Source of the DNA: Ilyomonas sp965214235
GTDB lineage: Bacteria; Bacteroidota; Bacteroidia; Chitinophagales; Chitinophagaceae
Assembly (NCBI GenBank): GCA_965214235.1
Contig: CBDCBH010000002.1
Span: 806,001 to 870,000 of the forward strand
Length of the DNA stretch: 64,000 nucleotides
Direction of reading: 5' to 3'
The notes below the pieces were generated by a model. It ran no database searches, was not told the origin of the DNA, and worked only from the letters and a program-made list of their open reading frames with translations. This document shows positions 26,242 to 35,943 of the stretch, in pieces. The position numbers and the translations under genes are program-made. Numbering within the stretch: position 1 is the stretch's first letter; each line of letters starts with the position of its first letter.

Positions 26242-29200
26242 TTATCGTAACAATGTAATATCTCCCGTTTTTTTGTATTTTTTCCCGTCTGTAAATTCAA
26301 CATTTAAAACATACGTGTAAACCTCCTGCGGCTGCAATACGCCTTTGTAAGTACCGTCCCATCCTAATTTTTGGCTGGTTGAAATAAATATCATAGTTCC
26401 CCAGCGGTTGTAAATGCGCCAGTCCATTTTTGCTATGCCAAAACCCTTTACATTGATGGTGCGGTTTACGCCGGTTGGTGCAATGGCATTGGGCACATCA
26501 ACCAAAGGTGTAATAAGTGATGCCACCACATGCTTTACCGTATCGGTACAGCCATATTGATTGTATGCTATCAATGTTACAACAAACGTATCTGTGTGGT
26601 TATAAATGTGCTTGATAACTGAATCTTCATTTGCTGTTATAAACTGGTCTCCATCTCCCCAAAGCCATTTGTAAGAGGTTGCACCGGCAGAAGTATTAAA
26701 GAAAGAAGTGGGCGTATCGTTTTGCGCCTGTATGGGGCTGAAAGTAAAGCTGGCTGTGGGTTTTGCGCTTACTACAATTGTAAACGGCGCCGATACATCC
26801 TGCTTGTTACAAGTGGCGCTATCGGTAACGGTTAAGGTTACAGGATAATTGCCCGGCAGTTCGTAAAGATGGGTGGGCGATTGGTCGGTTGATGTAGAGC
26901 CATCTCCAAAATTCCATAAAAAAGTTTGCCCTGCCAGCGATGTATTATTGAACACAGCTGTATAGGGCACGCAGCCATAAGGCGGTGTTGTGAATAGCGC
27001 TTTTACATTAGGAGCGATGCGTATTGTATCAACTAAAACATCGGGTGCGTTGCAATAGTTAGAATCTATCAGATACAATTTAACGATGTAGGTTCCCTGT
27101 GAAGCATACGTGTGCGCGGGCGGTTGTATTGTGGTGTCAACCGTACCGTCTCCAAAATCCCATACGAAAGAAAAGTTATTAAAAGGCTTGCCTGCAGGTG
27201 CGGTAGAAGTATTGGTAAATTGAAAAGCCAGCGAAGTGCAAGGTGGCAATTTTGCAGATGAGAATAATAAGTTTGCTTTATCTTTTCTTGCACGGATGGT
27301 GGTGTAAGAAGTATCGGCAATATTACAAGCCGAAGAATCAATTGAAATCAATCTTACCCTGTAATCTCCAATTTGTGTGTAGGTGTGTGAAACTGAATCA
27401 ACCAATGTGGTAACATCAGGCGTGCTATCACCAAAACTCCATACATATTGTTTTCCCAGATCGAGTGTATCAATAAAATTTACGGTTAACGGCACACAGC
27501 CGGAAGTATCATATTCTCTTCCCTGAACACTGGCGCGAACACCGTTACCAATGCCTGCCAGTTCAAATGCAATTTTTACGGCTGCTTCATTACAAAGAGC
27601 CATATCTGTTGCTCCGTTATTTGGTGCTACAACGCCTAATGTAGTTGGAAAACGACTGGAAGGAGGTTCGGTTTTAAACAAACAATCGGCGCATACCGCC
27701 TGGTAAATAATACCTTGCTTGTCGAAGCGGCTGGTGCCTCCGTCAACATGGTCGCCAAAGCCGCCTTTTTGCCCGAAAAATTGGGCATACAAAGGAGCCG
27801 CTGCATTGCGTTGCAATACAAAAAAATAAAAGTCTTTCCCGTCTGTTGATCTGAATTGAGCCGGTGCATTGGGAGACACGTATAAACCAATAGAATTTTG
27901 TCCTGGCTGGAATAGTGCGTTTAAACCGCCCGACCAGCCCGATATATAAACGTTTTCACAACGATCAACCAAAAAAGCGTCTGGTGAAATATCCGGAACA
28001 GATGTGCCTTTGCCAAAGGTTGTAGAATACACCCAATCGCTAAGATCTGGTTTTAATTTAGCGATAAATTGTTTGCCTCCAGCCTGGCTCCAGGCTGCGT
28101 TAATTACAGGCCAGTTGCCGGTTGAGGTTCCCATAATGTAAGGAAAACTAAATTTATCGAACTGAATACCGTATATCAAATCAGAGCCGCCTGTTCCAAA
28201 ATAAGATGTTTTTATAAGTTGGTAAGTAGTGTTATCAATGATCGAAACAAAACCATCGCAATCACCGTTGAGTGTATTAAATGTTGAACTGCTGTTGGCA
28301 ATACCCGGCATATCGCTGCTTTCTGTGGCGCCTGCTGTATAAATGTTATTGTTGGATGGATTTAAGGCAATAACAAACGTTGCATCATTGCCTGAACCAC
28401 CTAAAAACGACGACAAGATCATCGTTTTTAAATCGGGGGAAGCTTTAATAATCACTCCATCCTGTCCGCCGTTATTGCTGCCTCCGTTGTTAAATGTTTT
28501 TTGAAACGCATTTGCTGTAACAGGGTAGTCGGAAGATTGTGTGCAGGAAGCCAAGTAAATATTCTGGCTGCCATCAACCTGCACTTCACTTCTTGCATCA
28601 TCACCATAATTTTTTGCAATGCTTTCTGCACCGTTCGATTTGTCTTTCGGTTTTATATTTACGCCATCGTAGTTGGTTCCGCCAATGCGCCTCGAAGCAA
28701 CCAAGCCACCGCTGCTGTTTAATTTTGTAAGAAAAATGTCAATGTCGCCACTGCCGCCTTCCGGTCCATATTTATTTACGGTGGAAGGATAATCTTTTGA
28801 AGATGTTCTGCCGCTGATTATTAAGTTGCCGCCTGCATCAACAATTAAACTATGCGGCTGCTCATCTCCATAACCGCCGAGGTAAGTGCCGAATAAAATG
28901 CTGCTGCCGTTTTTACTAAATTTTACTATACCAATATCCATTGCGGGAGTTCCTTCCGAACCATAACTGCCCTGTGAAAATGTACGGCTGTATGCGCCCA
29001 ATGTAGTTGGATAGCCATTATTGAAAACAATGCCGCCTGCATAAAAATTTCCCTGCCCGTCGTAAGTTGCTGTGTAACCCCAATTATCTGCCGTGCTGCC
29101 GGTGAAGGAGCAAAACACTATTTGAGGATCGATAACAAGCGTGTTGTTTTCATCATAGTTTCCTGCTTTAAAACGAACTGTGTTTCCGCTTACCGCATAG

Positions 29201-29937
29201 CTTACAGTTACGTTTGTTTTTGCTATAGCTGATGTTTGATAAGATTGCGGTGATAGCTCCGTAACATCGCCCAGCGAAGTGGATACTAACAAATCTCCTT
29301 TCTTCAAACGTAAGCCGTTGGTTCCATCAAACTGCATTGCAATCCGGCTTACATCTCCGCCGGGATGCACAATAATGTCGTACTTTAACTGGCTGTTGAA
29401 AGTATAATATCTAACATCAATATTCGGATACATGTTTTTATAAACTACCGCCCCGTAAACTTTGCAACCCGTTGCCCATTTGCTTTTATCGTTGCCAATA
29501 AAATAATTGTTGTACGTGTTTAAAGCCTTGTCAGGAACGGTTTCGGGCGAAGATGAAGCATTTAAAAAGGTAACGTTATAAGCATGAGAATGGAGAATAA
29601 GATCAGGATTGTTTTGATTGTTAGCGTTTGTGCTGTTTGCACTATTAGTTTGCCACGATTTGCCATTATTTTTCAAAACAGCAAGCGTTGCCGAATCGTG
29701 ATGACCGCCGTAGTGATCTGCTATTTTTTGCCAGTCGATGCTGCTGTTCAGTAAAACACGATACCCGTTTTTTTGTAGATAAAAACCGCCGCCGTTAATT
29801 TGCCCGGCATAATTTACATGCGTATCCCATTGCCCTTTGTTTTCAACAAATTGAATGTATTGAGCTTTTGAAGTAAAAACAAAAGACAAAATAAAAAGGA
29901 GAGAAAGTATATCAATTTTCAAGGCAATTGTTTTCAT
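26242..29937 (-). CDS. Large T9SS type B cargo with beta-propeller and PKD domains
   Basis: A 1231-residue secreted surface protein. After a signal peptide (to about residue 25), the region YIQFVENKGQWDTHVNYAG opens the N-terminal domain common to 'gliding motility-associated C-terminal' proteins. A middle part of SBBP-type repeats (GNFYAGG, GTYLGGYGDEQ, SSFLGGSGNDA) fits a beta-propeller. Four PKD domains follow, marked by WSFGDS, WDFGDG, WNFGDG and WLWGDG. The last 90 residues (VPNAIAPTGVN ... YNRWGTMIF ... YTYVLNVEFTDGK) are the type B sorting domain. It is probably an adhesin or matrix protein exported through the T9SS with the adjacent PorP/SprF. Confidence 0.93.
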   Translation of the reverse strand: MKTIALKIDILSLLFILSFVFTSKAQYIQFVENKGQWDTHVNYAGQINGGGFYLQKNGYRVLLNSSIDWQKIADHYGGHHDSATLAVLKNNGKSWQTNSANSTNANNQNNPDLILHSHAYNVTFLNASSSPETVPDKALNTYNNYFIGNDKSKWATGCKVYGAVVYKNMYPNIDVRYYTFNSQLKYDIIVHPGGDVSRIAMQFDGTNGLRLKKGDLLVSTSLGDVTELSPQSYQTSAIAKTNVTVSYAVSGNTVRFKAGNYDENNTLVIDPQIVFCSFTGSTADNWGYTATYDGQGNFYAGGIVFNNGYPTTLGAYSRTFSQGSYGSEGTPAMDIGIVKFSKNGSSILFGTYLGGYGDEQPHSLIVDAGGNLIISGRTSSKDYPSTVNKYGPEGGSGDIDIFLTKLNSSGGLVASRRIGGTNYDGVNIKPKDKSNGAESIAKNYGDDARSEVQVDGSQNIYLASCTQSSDYPVTANAFQKTFNNGGSNNGGQDGVIIKASPDLKTMILSSFLGGSGNDATFVIALNPSNNNIYTAGATESSDMPGIANSSSTFNTLNGDCDGFVSIIDNTTYQLIKTSYFGTGGSDLIYGIQFDKFSFPYIMGTSTGNWPVINAAWSQAGGKQFIAKLKPDLSDWVYSTTFGKGTSVPDISPDAFLVDRCENVYISGWSGGLNALFQPGQNSIGLYVSPNAPAQFRSTDGKDFYFFVLQRNAAAPLYAQFFGQKGGFGDHVDGGTSRFDKQGIIYQAVCADCLFKTEPPSSRFPTTLGVVAPNNGATDMALCNEAAVKIAFELAGIGNGVRASVQGREYDTSGCVPLTVNFIDTLDLGKQYVWSFGDSTPDVTTLVDSVSHTYTQIGDYRVRLISIDSSACNIADTSYTTIRARKDKANLLFSSAKLPPCTSLAFQFTNTSTAPAGKPFNNFSFVWDFGDGTVDTTIQPPAHTYASQGTYIVKLYLIDSNYCNAPDVLVDTIRIAPNVKALFTTPPYGCVPYTAVFNNTSLAGQTFLWNFGDGSTSTDQSPTHLYELPGNYPVTLTVTDSATCNKQDVSAPFTIVVSAKPTASFTFSPIQAQNDTPTSFFNTSAGATSYKWLWGDGDQFITANEDSVIKHIYNHTDTFVVTLIAYNQYGCTDTVKHVVASLITPLVDVPNAIAPTGVNRTINVKGFGIAKMDWRIYNRWGTMIFISTSQKLGWDGTYKGVLQPQEVYTYVLNVEFTDGKKYKKTGDITLLR

Positions 29938-30284
29938 TATTCTTCTTTAATTCAAAACATTTTTATCAACCGAAACGTATAAATCCAATCTTAATTTACT
30001 ATCAAATTTTATATTTAGCAGCCACATTAAAATGTTCTGCAAAATCTTTTTATTTATTATAACGAATGCAGGACATTTTTTATTAACTGGCTAAATAAAA
30101 TACCTGCGTTGTTTATTTGCAAAATTTATTCAGAGTGCTTTTTGAATCAATTTATCCATTAAGATAAATTTCGTTCATTTTCAACAAGCAGCGGACGTTT
30201 TATTTCTGTTTTTGTTTAAATGCGCCGGTGTTAATTTTTTGCCTTATAAAAGTAAGAATATAAAAAATGAAAAGGAATAACCAA
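29938..30284. other. AT-rich gene-free stretch between recG and the T9SS cargo gene
   Basis: No coding frame or repeat seen. The promoter of the cargo-PorP pair should lie here, reading leftwards, but no full TAnnTTTG box stands out. No clear terminator for recG. Confidence 0.4.
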
Positions 30285-32354
30285 TTATGAAATTTTGCTC
30301 CATGCCGTTTTGCCCTGCTGGGTACCTAAAAATAGTTGTAAGCTTTTGTGTTCTTCATTTTGTAAATTCGGGTCGTTTTCAACTATTTTTTCGGCAAACA
30401 TTCTTGCTGTCATCAACAAATCTTTATCATCAACCAAACTTGCCAGTTTAAAATTCAATGCACCGCTTTGCCTTGTGCCTTCAATTTCACCCGGACCGCG
30501 CAATTCCAAATCCTTTTCAGCTATTTTAAAGCCATCGTTGGTGCTGCACATTATATCAATACGTTGTTTGGCATCGGCTCCGGTTTTTGAGCCGGTTAAA
30601 AGTATGCAAAAACTTTGCTCGCTTCCCCTGCCGACACGGCCGCGTAACTGGTGCAGCTGCGACAAGCCAAATTTTTCCGCACTTTCTATCACCATAACGC
30701 TTGCGTTGGGCACATTCACGCCCACCTCAATTACGGTTGTGCTAACCATAATGTTGGTATCGCCCAAAACAAAACGTTGCATATTGGTTTGTTTTTGCTC
30801 CGGTGTTTGCCTGCCATGCACCATGCTGATATACCACTTTGGTTCGGGAAAAAAACTTTTTACCTGTTCGTAGCCTTGCATTAAATCCTCATAACTTAAT
30901 TTTTCGCTTTCTTCTATTAACGGATAAATAATATAAGCCTGCCTGCCTTTATCAATCTCACTTCTTATAAAGCTCATAATATTCGCCCGGTGCATTTCGC
31001 TGCGATGCACGGTGGTAACAGGTTTGCGCCCTGGCGGCAGTTCATCAATCACACTATAATCCAAATCGCCGTAAGCCGTCATAGCAAGTGTGCGCGGAAT
31101 GGGCGTTGCCGTCATTACCAGCACATGCGGATGAATGTTTGATTTGTTCCACAGCTTCGCCCGTTGCGCTACACCAAACCGGTGCTGTTCATCAATAATG
31201 GCAAGACCGAAGTTTTTAAATACCACATTATCTTCAATGATAGCATGTGTGCCGATGATGATATGCAACGCGCCATCTGCCAACTGTTGCAGTATTTCTT
31301 TTCGTTTTTTTGTTTTTGTGCTTCCTGTTAGCAACGCAATGTTTACCGGCAATTCTTTTAAAAGATGCGATAAACCATCAAAATGCTGGTTTGCCAAAAT
31401 TTCGGTTGGCGCCATCAAACAACTTTGATAGCCGTTACCGGCGGCCAGCAGCATTGAAAGCAAAGCCACAATGGTTTTGCCGCTTCCCACATCGCCTTGC
31501 AGCAGGCGGTTCATTTGATGTCCCTGCGCCGTATCGTTCCGTATTTCGCGCACTACACGCTTTTGAGCGCCGGTTAATTCAAAGGGAAGATGGTTGCTGT
31601 AAAAGCCATTAAACAAATCGCCCACTTTTTCAAACACAATACCTCGGCTTGTGCGGTTCCGGCTGATGCGGAGAATGTTTAAGCGAATTTGCGATAAAAA
31701 CAATTCTTCAAACTTAAGCCTCCTCACAGCTTCAGAATGTTGCTGAACGGAAGGCGGAAAATGAATGGTTTGAAATGCAGCAAAACGTGGTACAAGGTTT
31801 AGGTTTGCAATTATAAAATCGGGCAATATTTCGGGCACATCTTTAACCGAAAGCTGCGATAACAAATTGTAAGTGAGCTTGCCAATTTGCCTGCCGTTTA
31901 ACTTGTGGGCTTTTAGTTTTTCGGTGGTTGAATAAATGGGTTCTAAAAATGCTTTTCCATCCCTTTTTGCATCGCTTACCGCTTCAATTTCAGGATGCGT
32001 TATTTGAAGCTTGCCGTTAAAAAACGATGGCTTCCCAAATACTAAATAATACTCACCTTCTTTCAATAATTTTTCTATCCAGTTAATGCCCTGAAACCAG
32101 GTTAGCTCAAGCGTTCCGGTACTGTCTTTAAGATGCGCTATTAAACGCCGCGAACGCTTTTCGCCCATTACTTCAACATATACAAGCCTGCCACTTACCT
32201 GAATAAACTCTGTGTCTTCTGTAATGGAAGAAATGAGGTTTACTTTTGTTTTATCAATATGACGGATAGGATAATACTCCAGCAAGTCGCGAAAAGTAAA
32301 AAGATTAAGGTCTTTGCGCAACATATCGCCACGCAGGGGACCGACACCTTTCAT
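30285..32354 (-). CDS. recG: ATP-dependent DNA helicase RecG
   Basis: RecG reverses stalled forks and moves Holliday junctions. An OB-fold wedge domain (residues about 45-150) is followed by a DEAD-like core with GDVGSGKT (Walker A), DEQHRFG (motif II), MTATPIPRTLA (motif III) and QLRGRVGRG (motif VI). With 689 residues it is near full length. The first ATG, at 32354, reads MKGVGPLRG, yet family members have about 10 more residues ending in '(T/S)PIEYLKGVGP'. Codons just upstream do read LNSPIEY in frame, but the only possible starts there are ATA (32376-32378) or ATT. The real start may be non-standard and earlier. Confidence 0.95.
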   Translation of the reverse strand: MKGVGPLRGDMLRKDLNLFTFRDLLEYYPIRHIDKTKVNLISSITEDTEFIQVSGRLVYVEVMGEKRSRRLIAHLKDSTGTLELTWFQGINWIEKLLKEGEYYLVFGKPSFFNGKLQITHPEIEAVSDAKRDGKAFLEPIYSTTEKLKAHKLNGRQIGKLTYNLLSQLSVKDVPEILPDFIIANLNLVPRFAAFQTIHFPPSVQQHSEAVRRLKFEELFLSQIRLNILRISRNRTSRGIVFEKVGDLFNGFYSNHLPFELTGAQKRVVREIRNDTAQGHQMNRLLQGDVGSGKTIVALLSMLLAAGNGYQSCLMAPTEILANQHFDGLSHLLKELPVNIALLTGSTKTKKRKEILQQLADGALHIIIGTHAIIEDNVVFKNFGLAIIDEQHRFGVAQRAKLWNKSNIHPHVLVMTATPIPRTLAMTAYGDLDYSVIDELPPGRKPVTTVHRSEMHRANIMSFIRSEIDKGRQAYIIYPLIEESEKLSYEDLMQGYEQVKSFFPEPKWYISMVHGRQTPEQKQTNMQRFVLGDTNIMVSTTVIEVGVNVPNASVMVIESAEKFGLSQLHQLRGRVGRGSEQSFCILLTGSKTGADAKQRIDIMCSTNDGFKIAEKDLELRGPGEIEGTRQSGALNFKLASLVDDKDLLMTARMFAEKIVENDPNLQNEEHKSLQLFLGTQQGKTAWSKIS

Positions 32355-32507
32355 GTATTCAATAGGCGAGTTAAGTATAGATGGAGTTAATGAAATTGCT
32401 AAAATATTTGGTTACAAATATCGGAAAAGAGTATTGCTAAAATGCAATATTAACAACGGGTTTGGTTGAAAAGCAATAGATGTGGTTGTAAGAAATGGAA
32501 GTTTCTT

Positions 32508-32789
32508 TCACTGTATCACTACATTCGTTATAACCTTTTCGCCGAGCGCTTCATTTACGCGCTCCATAATTTTTTCTTTTTGATACATCAATTCGTTTTT
32601 TAAAGGACCCACCGATGTATTGATGAACAAAGTGCCATTGATGATTTGAACACTATCGGTATATTTGGATATGGTGCTGCCCATAATTTGCTGCCACACT
32701 TCTTCAATTTGAACAGAACGAATGCCATTTTTCAAATTGCTTTTGTTGATTAAATTTTTAAGTGCTGCGCCGATATGATATTCGCTCAT
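32508..32789 (-). CDS. DUF721 / DciA-like protein
   Basis: A small cytoplasmic protein of 93 residues. The DUF721 pattern is visible: an N-terminal helix MSEYHIGAALKNLINKS, then VWQQIMGSTISKYTDSVQIINGTLFINTSVGPLKNEL. Relatives of this domain include DciA, which helps load the replicative helicase; a similar role here is an inference. The frame is open from 32831, but the ATG at 32789 gives the family start. It lies upstream of recG on the same strand. Confidence 0.82.
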   Translation of the reverse strand: MSEYHIGAALKNLINKSNLKNGIRSVQIEEVWQQIMGSTISKYTDSVQIINGTLFINTSVGPLKNELMYQKEKIMERVNEALGEKVITNVVIQ

Positions 32790-32793
32790 AAAT

Positions 32794-32809
32794 AGTTGGT
32801 GGTTGGTAG
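32794..32809. repeat. Short repeat AGTTGGTGGTTGGTAG, copy 1
   Basis: The 16 bases recur exactly at 40622-40637. Both copies lie in intergenic DNA next to gene ends. The meaning is unknown; it is low in complexity. Confidence 0.5.
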
Positions 32810-32856
32810 ATGAAAGTTGATAGGTGAACAATAAGAAAATGGTATAAAAACAAACC

Positions 32857-33516
32857 TTATATTTTCAGGTAATTCATCAGCAAATCGTAGTTCTCGCGCA
32901 GTTCGTTTTCGTAGGCTTCTTCTCCAAAAAAATAACGAATTATATAATCGTACCGTTGCAGGGTAGCCAATACATCCGAGACTTCCGTTTTATTTAATTT
33001 AATGGTAACAATAAATAAACCGGTGCCGCTTTCGGTAAACGTATTCAGTTGCACAATGCTGGAATTGTTTGTTTCCACCAGCCGCGATAATTCGCCCACC
33101 GCATAATTAATCCGCTCCATTTCAAGAACAACAATAGCACCCGGCTCTTCTACATTTTGAAACGCGGCAGTAGCACGCAACAGTTCTGCAGCCGTAATTA
33201 CGCCCTGCAATTGAAGTTCGGCATTTACTACAGGCAAAAGCGTTAAATCGTTGCCCACTGCGGCTTTCAATGCAGATAAGAAATGCTCCCGCGGCTGCAC
33301 AGATGCTTTTATTAAGGTCAGCGATAATGAAGCTAAGGTTGCCGAATCGTCTTCATCAAACAAGTCGGTTTTTGAAATTATGCCTGTAAACAAGTCTTCC
33401 TCTTCTACGGGTAAATGTTGCACATCATAATCTTCCATCAACTGCAGAGCTAAAGAAACTGTATCGCTAAAATGAAGCACCGGATAATTTACAATCGGAA
33501 GCTGGCTTACAAGCAT
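32857..33516 (-). CDS. CBS-domain protein with C-terminal ACT-like part
   Basis: A 219-residue cytoplasmic protein. Two CBS motifs fill the first part (residues 1-120): HFSDTVSLALQLMEDYDVQHLPVEEEDLFTGIISKTDL, then LTLLPVVNAELQLQGVITAAELL. The rest (about 128-200, IVVLEMERINYAVGELSRLVETNNSSIVQL) has the look of an ACT domain. CBS pairs bind adenosyl ligands and ACT domains bind small metabolites, so the protein is probably a sensor. No enzyme domain is attached. It is 28 bases downstream of the alpha/beta-hydrolase gene. Confidence 0.85.
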   Translation of the reverse strand: MLVSQLPIVNYPVLHFSDTVSLALQLMEDYDVQHLPVEEEDLFTGIISKTDLFDEDDSATLASLSLTLIKASVQPREHFLSALKAAVGNDLTLLPVVNAELQLQGVITAAELLRATAAFQNVEEPGAIVVLEMERINYAVGELSRLVETNNSSIVQLNTFTESGTGLFIVTIKLNKTEVSDVLATLQRYDYIIRYFFGEEAYENELRENYDLLMNYLKI

Positions 33517-33544
33517 TGCATATTTTTTAGTAAGACAAAAAAAA

Positions 33545-34324
33545 TCACACCATAGTTGCAGCAGGCTGTTTTAATTTTTTTAAAAATGCATCGAGAATAC
33601 GGTTGAACTCAGCGGGCACTTCCATCATAGGTGCGTGCCCGCATTTATCAATAAAATGCAATTCGCTATTGGGGATAAGCTTATTAAATTCTTCTGCAAC
33701 AAACGGCGGCGTGATGGTATCGTTCTTTCCCCAAATTAATAGCGTAGGCTGATGAATTTGGTTTAGTTCTTCACCCAAATTATTCCGTATTGCACTTTTG
33801 GCAAGCGAAATAATTTTTATCACTTTTAAACGGTTGTTGGTAATTTCAAACACTTCATTTACCAACTCATCGGTTGCTATCTCCGGATCATAAAACGTAA
33901 GCTGTGTTTTGTTTCGTATGTAATGAATATCGCCACGCTTCGGGTAGCTATCGCCCATGCCGTTTTCAAACAAACCTGAACTGCCCGTGAGGATTAACGA
34001 CTTAATGCGTTCGGGATGTTTTAAAACATGCACCAGCGCAACATGGCCACCTAAAGAATTGCCCAATAAGTGAATAGCTGTGTAGTTACGGGCTTCAATA
34101 AATTTATATACAAATTTTTCGATGCCGCCAACGGTCGTGTGAAAAATATCCAACTCAAAAAGAGGCAACATTGGAACAATAACCTGGTAGTGGGTTTTGA
34201 AATGATCTATTAAATCTTTAAAATTACTTAAGGCGCCAAACAAGCCGTGCAACAGCAGCAACGGCTCGCCGCTTCCTTCCTCAAAAAATTTGAACTTTTC
34301 GTGCTGTTTTATTTGATATGACAT
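33545..34324 (-). CDS. Alpha/beta-fold hydrolase
   Basis: A cytoplasmic hydrolase of 259 residues without a signal peptide. LLLLHGLFGALSNF holds the oxyanion region, LLGNSLGGHVAL the nucleophilic serine, LIWGKNDTITPP the acid and DKCGHAPMMEVP the histidine, so the triad is complete. The frame is open from 34354; MSYQIKQHEKF at 34324 is the better start. The substrate is unknown. Confidence 0.9.
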   Translation of the reverse strand: MSYQIKQHEKFKFFEEGSGEPLLLLHGLFGALSNFKDLIDHFKTHYQVIVPMLPLFELDIFHTTVGGIEKFVYKFIEARNYTAIHLLGNSLGGHVALVHVLKHPERIKSLILTGSSGLFENGMGDSYPKRGDIHYIRNKTQLTFYDPEIATDELVNEVFEITNNRLKVIKIISLAKSAIRNNLGEELNQIHQPTLLIWGKNDTITPPFVAEEFNKLIPNSELHFIDKCGHAPMMEVPAEFNRILDAFLKKLKQPAATMV

Positions 34325-34370
34325 GAAAACCCCTTTGTAAAAACCCTTTGTCAAAATTAACTAAGTGCCG

Positions 34371-34937
34371 CTAAAATAGCGGTTTTGATTTGAAGAATGT
34401 GATTTGTGTGTGATTAACTGCATTATCGAAAAAGTGTTCTAACTGCTGAAACATGTTTTGAAACCAGGGTATCAGGCTGCTGAAAGCATTGATAGCTTTA
34501 GGACCCAAAGGTTCAATAAAATTATACACGTAAGAAGCTTCAATGGTTTGTTTTTTTAATACTGTTGTTTTTGTTGCAAAAAATAAAACAACACTAAAGA
34601 TGATGGTATAAAGAAGCGAATAAAGCACTACGCCCGCTACTTTATTAATAAAGCCCAGCATGGCAAGCTGTAATGTTTTTTCTATAACCCTTGCCACCAT
34701 GCGGGTAAGAAAAGCAACCCCGATTAAAACAATAGCGAATGCAATAATTGGCAGCAAACGTTCGCCAAGGTTGGTACTTTTTTGCAGCCAGGCAGCTACC
34801 GTTGCGGATAATTTTAAAGCCGCTGCCAAACCAATAAAAATGGTAAAAAATGAAATCATAGCAATAACAAACCCTTTGCTATAACCTTTGAAAATTGCAA
34901 GAATAAGAATACCGAAATATATAAGATCAATCAACAT
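34371..34937 (-). CDS. CvpA family membrane protein
   Basis: A 188-residue inner-membrane protein with four predicted helices in the first 130 residues. MLIDLIYFGILILAIFKGYSKGFVIAMI is the typical CvpA start. Family members affect colicin V production, biofilm or envelope integrity; the mechanism is poorly known. The gene is 46 bases upstream of the hydrolase and probably in one transcript with it. Confidence 0.88.
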   Translation of the reverse strand: MLIDLIYFGILILAIFKGYSKGFVIAMISFFTIFIGLAAALKLSATVAAWLQKSTNLGERLLPIIAFAIVLIGVAFLTRMVARVIEKTLQLAMLGFINKVAGVVLYSLLYTIIFSVVLFFATKTTVLKKQTIEASYVYNFIEPLGPKAINAFSSLIPWFQNMFQQLEHFFDNAVNHTQITFFKSKPLF

Positions 34938-35032
34938 GATTGAATGTGTAACAGGTAATTTTAATATTGATGGAAATATAATATTGAAAGGTATTGTAAA
35001 CAGAAGCCAACATTACCTATACATCTTCAATC

Positions 35033-35485
35033 TTACTTCGCCAACAGTTGCTTTACAACCGCTGAAATCGCTTTTCCATCTGCTTTTCCGGCAAGTTGCT
35101 TTGTAGCAACGCCCATCACTTTTCCAATGTCGGCTGGCGATGAAGCGCCGGTATCGGCAATTATTTTTTGCACTGTTTGTTTCAATTCATCATCGCTCAT
35201 TTGTGCCGGTAAAAACTTTTCAATTATAATAAGTTCTTCCTCTTCTTTTTTGGCAAGGTCTGCGCGGTTTTGCTCTGTAAAAATTTGAAGAGAATCTTTA
35301 CGTTGCTTGATGAGGCGCTGAAGTAGTTTTACTTCACCATCTTCCGAAATTTGCCCGTTTGCGCCCGGCTCTGTTTTGACTTTTATAATCTCTGCTTTAA
35401 TGGCGCGAAGACCGCGTAAAGCCGCTTCATCCTTAGCTTTCATAGCGTCTTTCATATCAGTCATTACTAATGTTTCTAAACTCAT
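35033..35485 (-). CDS. GatB/YqeY domain-containing protein
   Basis: A 150-residue cytoplasmic protein of the YqeY type, related to the tail domain of the GatB amidotransferase subunit. Marks are the start LVMTDMKDAMKAKDEAALRGLRAIKAEI, the LLQRLIKQRKDSLQIF block and the C-terminal GKVMGVATKQLAGKADGKAISAVVKQLL. It is thought to bind tRNA, but the exact role is not known. Confidence 0.92.
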   Translation of the reverse strand: MSLETLVMTDMKDAMKAKDEAALRGLRAIKAEIIKVKTEPGANGQISEDGEVKLLQRLIKQRKDSLQIFTEQNRADLAKKEEEELIIIEKFLPAQMSDDELKQTVQKIIADTGASSPADIGKVMGVATKQLAGKADGKAISAVVKQLLAK

Positions 35486-35559
35486 AGTTTCTTTTTATTG
35501 AGGTAAAAAAGTTTGTATTACTTATTCGGTTATTATAAAATAGCGGGCGGATAATGGTT

Positions 35560-35904
35560 TTATTTTACTTCATTTATTTGCAGGGCGCGAAACTTTTTCA
35601 TCCAGTCTTTAGCAAAAGTTTTCATATCGTTTGATAGCTCCTGATAACGTGTGGCTCTACTGTAAGTATCCCCCATGGTTATCATGGTTTGATAAAAAAA
35701 ATCCGTCATTTCATCCACCATCATATCTTTCGTCCAAAGGTCAATGCGCAAGGCGGTTTTATCGGCATTATCCCAAAAGGAAAGCATCATCGCTTTTGCT
35801 TTTTGCACTTCTTCCAACTGGCTGTCGGTTGCATTCCAGTTAATTTTCTCAACCATTTTATTGTCGTCCCTCGTTATATCAATTGTTATTTTTGATTGAA
35901 TCAT
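35560..35904 (-). CDS. gldC: Gliding motility protein GldC
   Basis: The 114-residue cytoplasmic protein has the GldC features: an early beta strand (SKITIDITRDDN), INWNATDS, and the strongly conserved LSFWDNADKTALRIDLWTKDMMVDEMTDFFYQT. GldC is linked with gliding in Bacteroidota and with the GldB lipoprotein. Neither gldB nor gldD is adjacent here, which is usual for Chitinophagaceae. It supports the presence of a gliding/T9SS system in this genome. Confidence 0.88.
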   Translation of the reverse strand: MIQSKITIDITRDDNKMVEKINWNATDSQLEEVQKAKAMMLSFWDNADKTALRIDLWTKDMMVDEMTDFFYQTMITMGDTYSRATRYQELSNDMKTFAKDWMKKFRALQINEVK

Positions 35905-35943
35905 GCACTTGTTTTATTAAGTGGCAAAAATAGGAAGTCTTTT

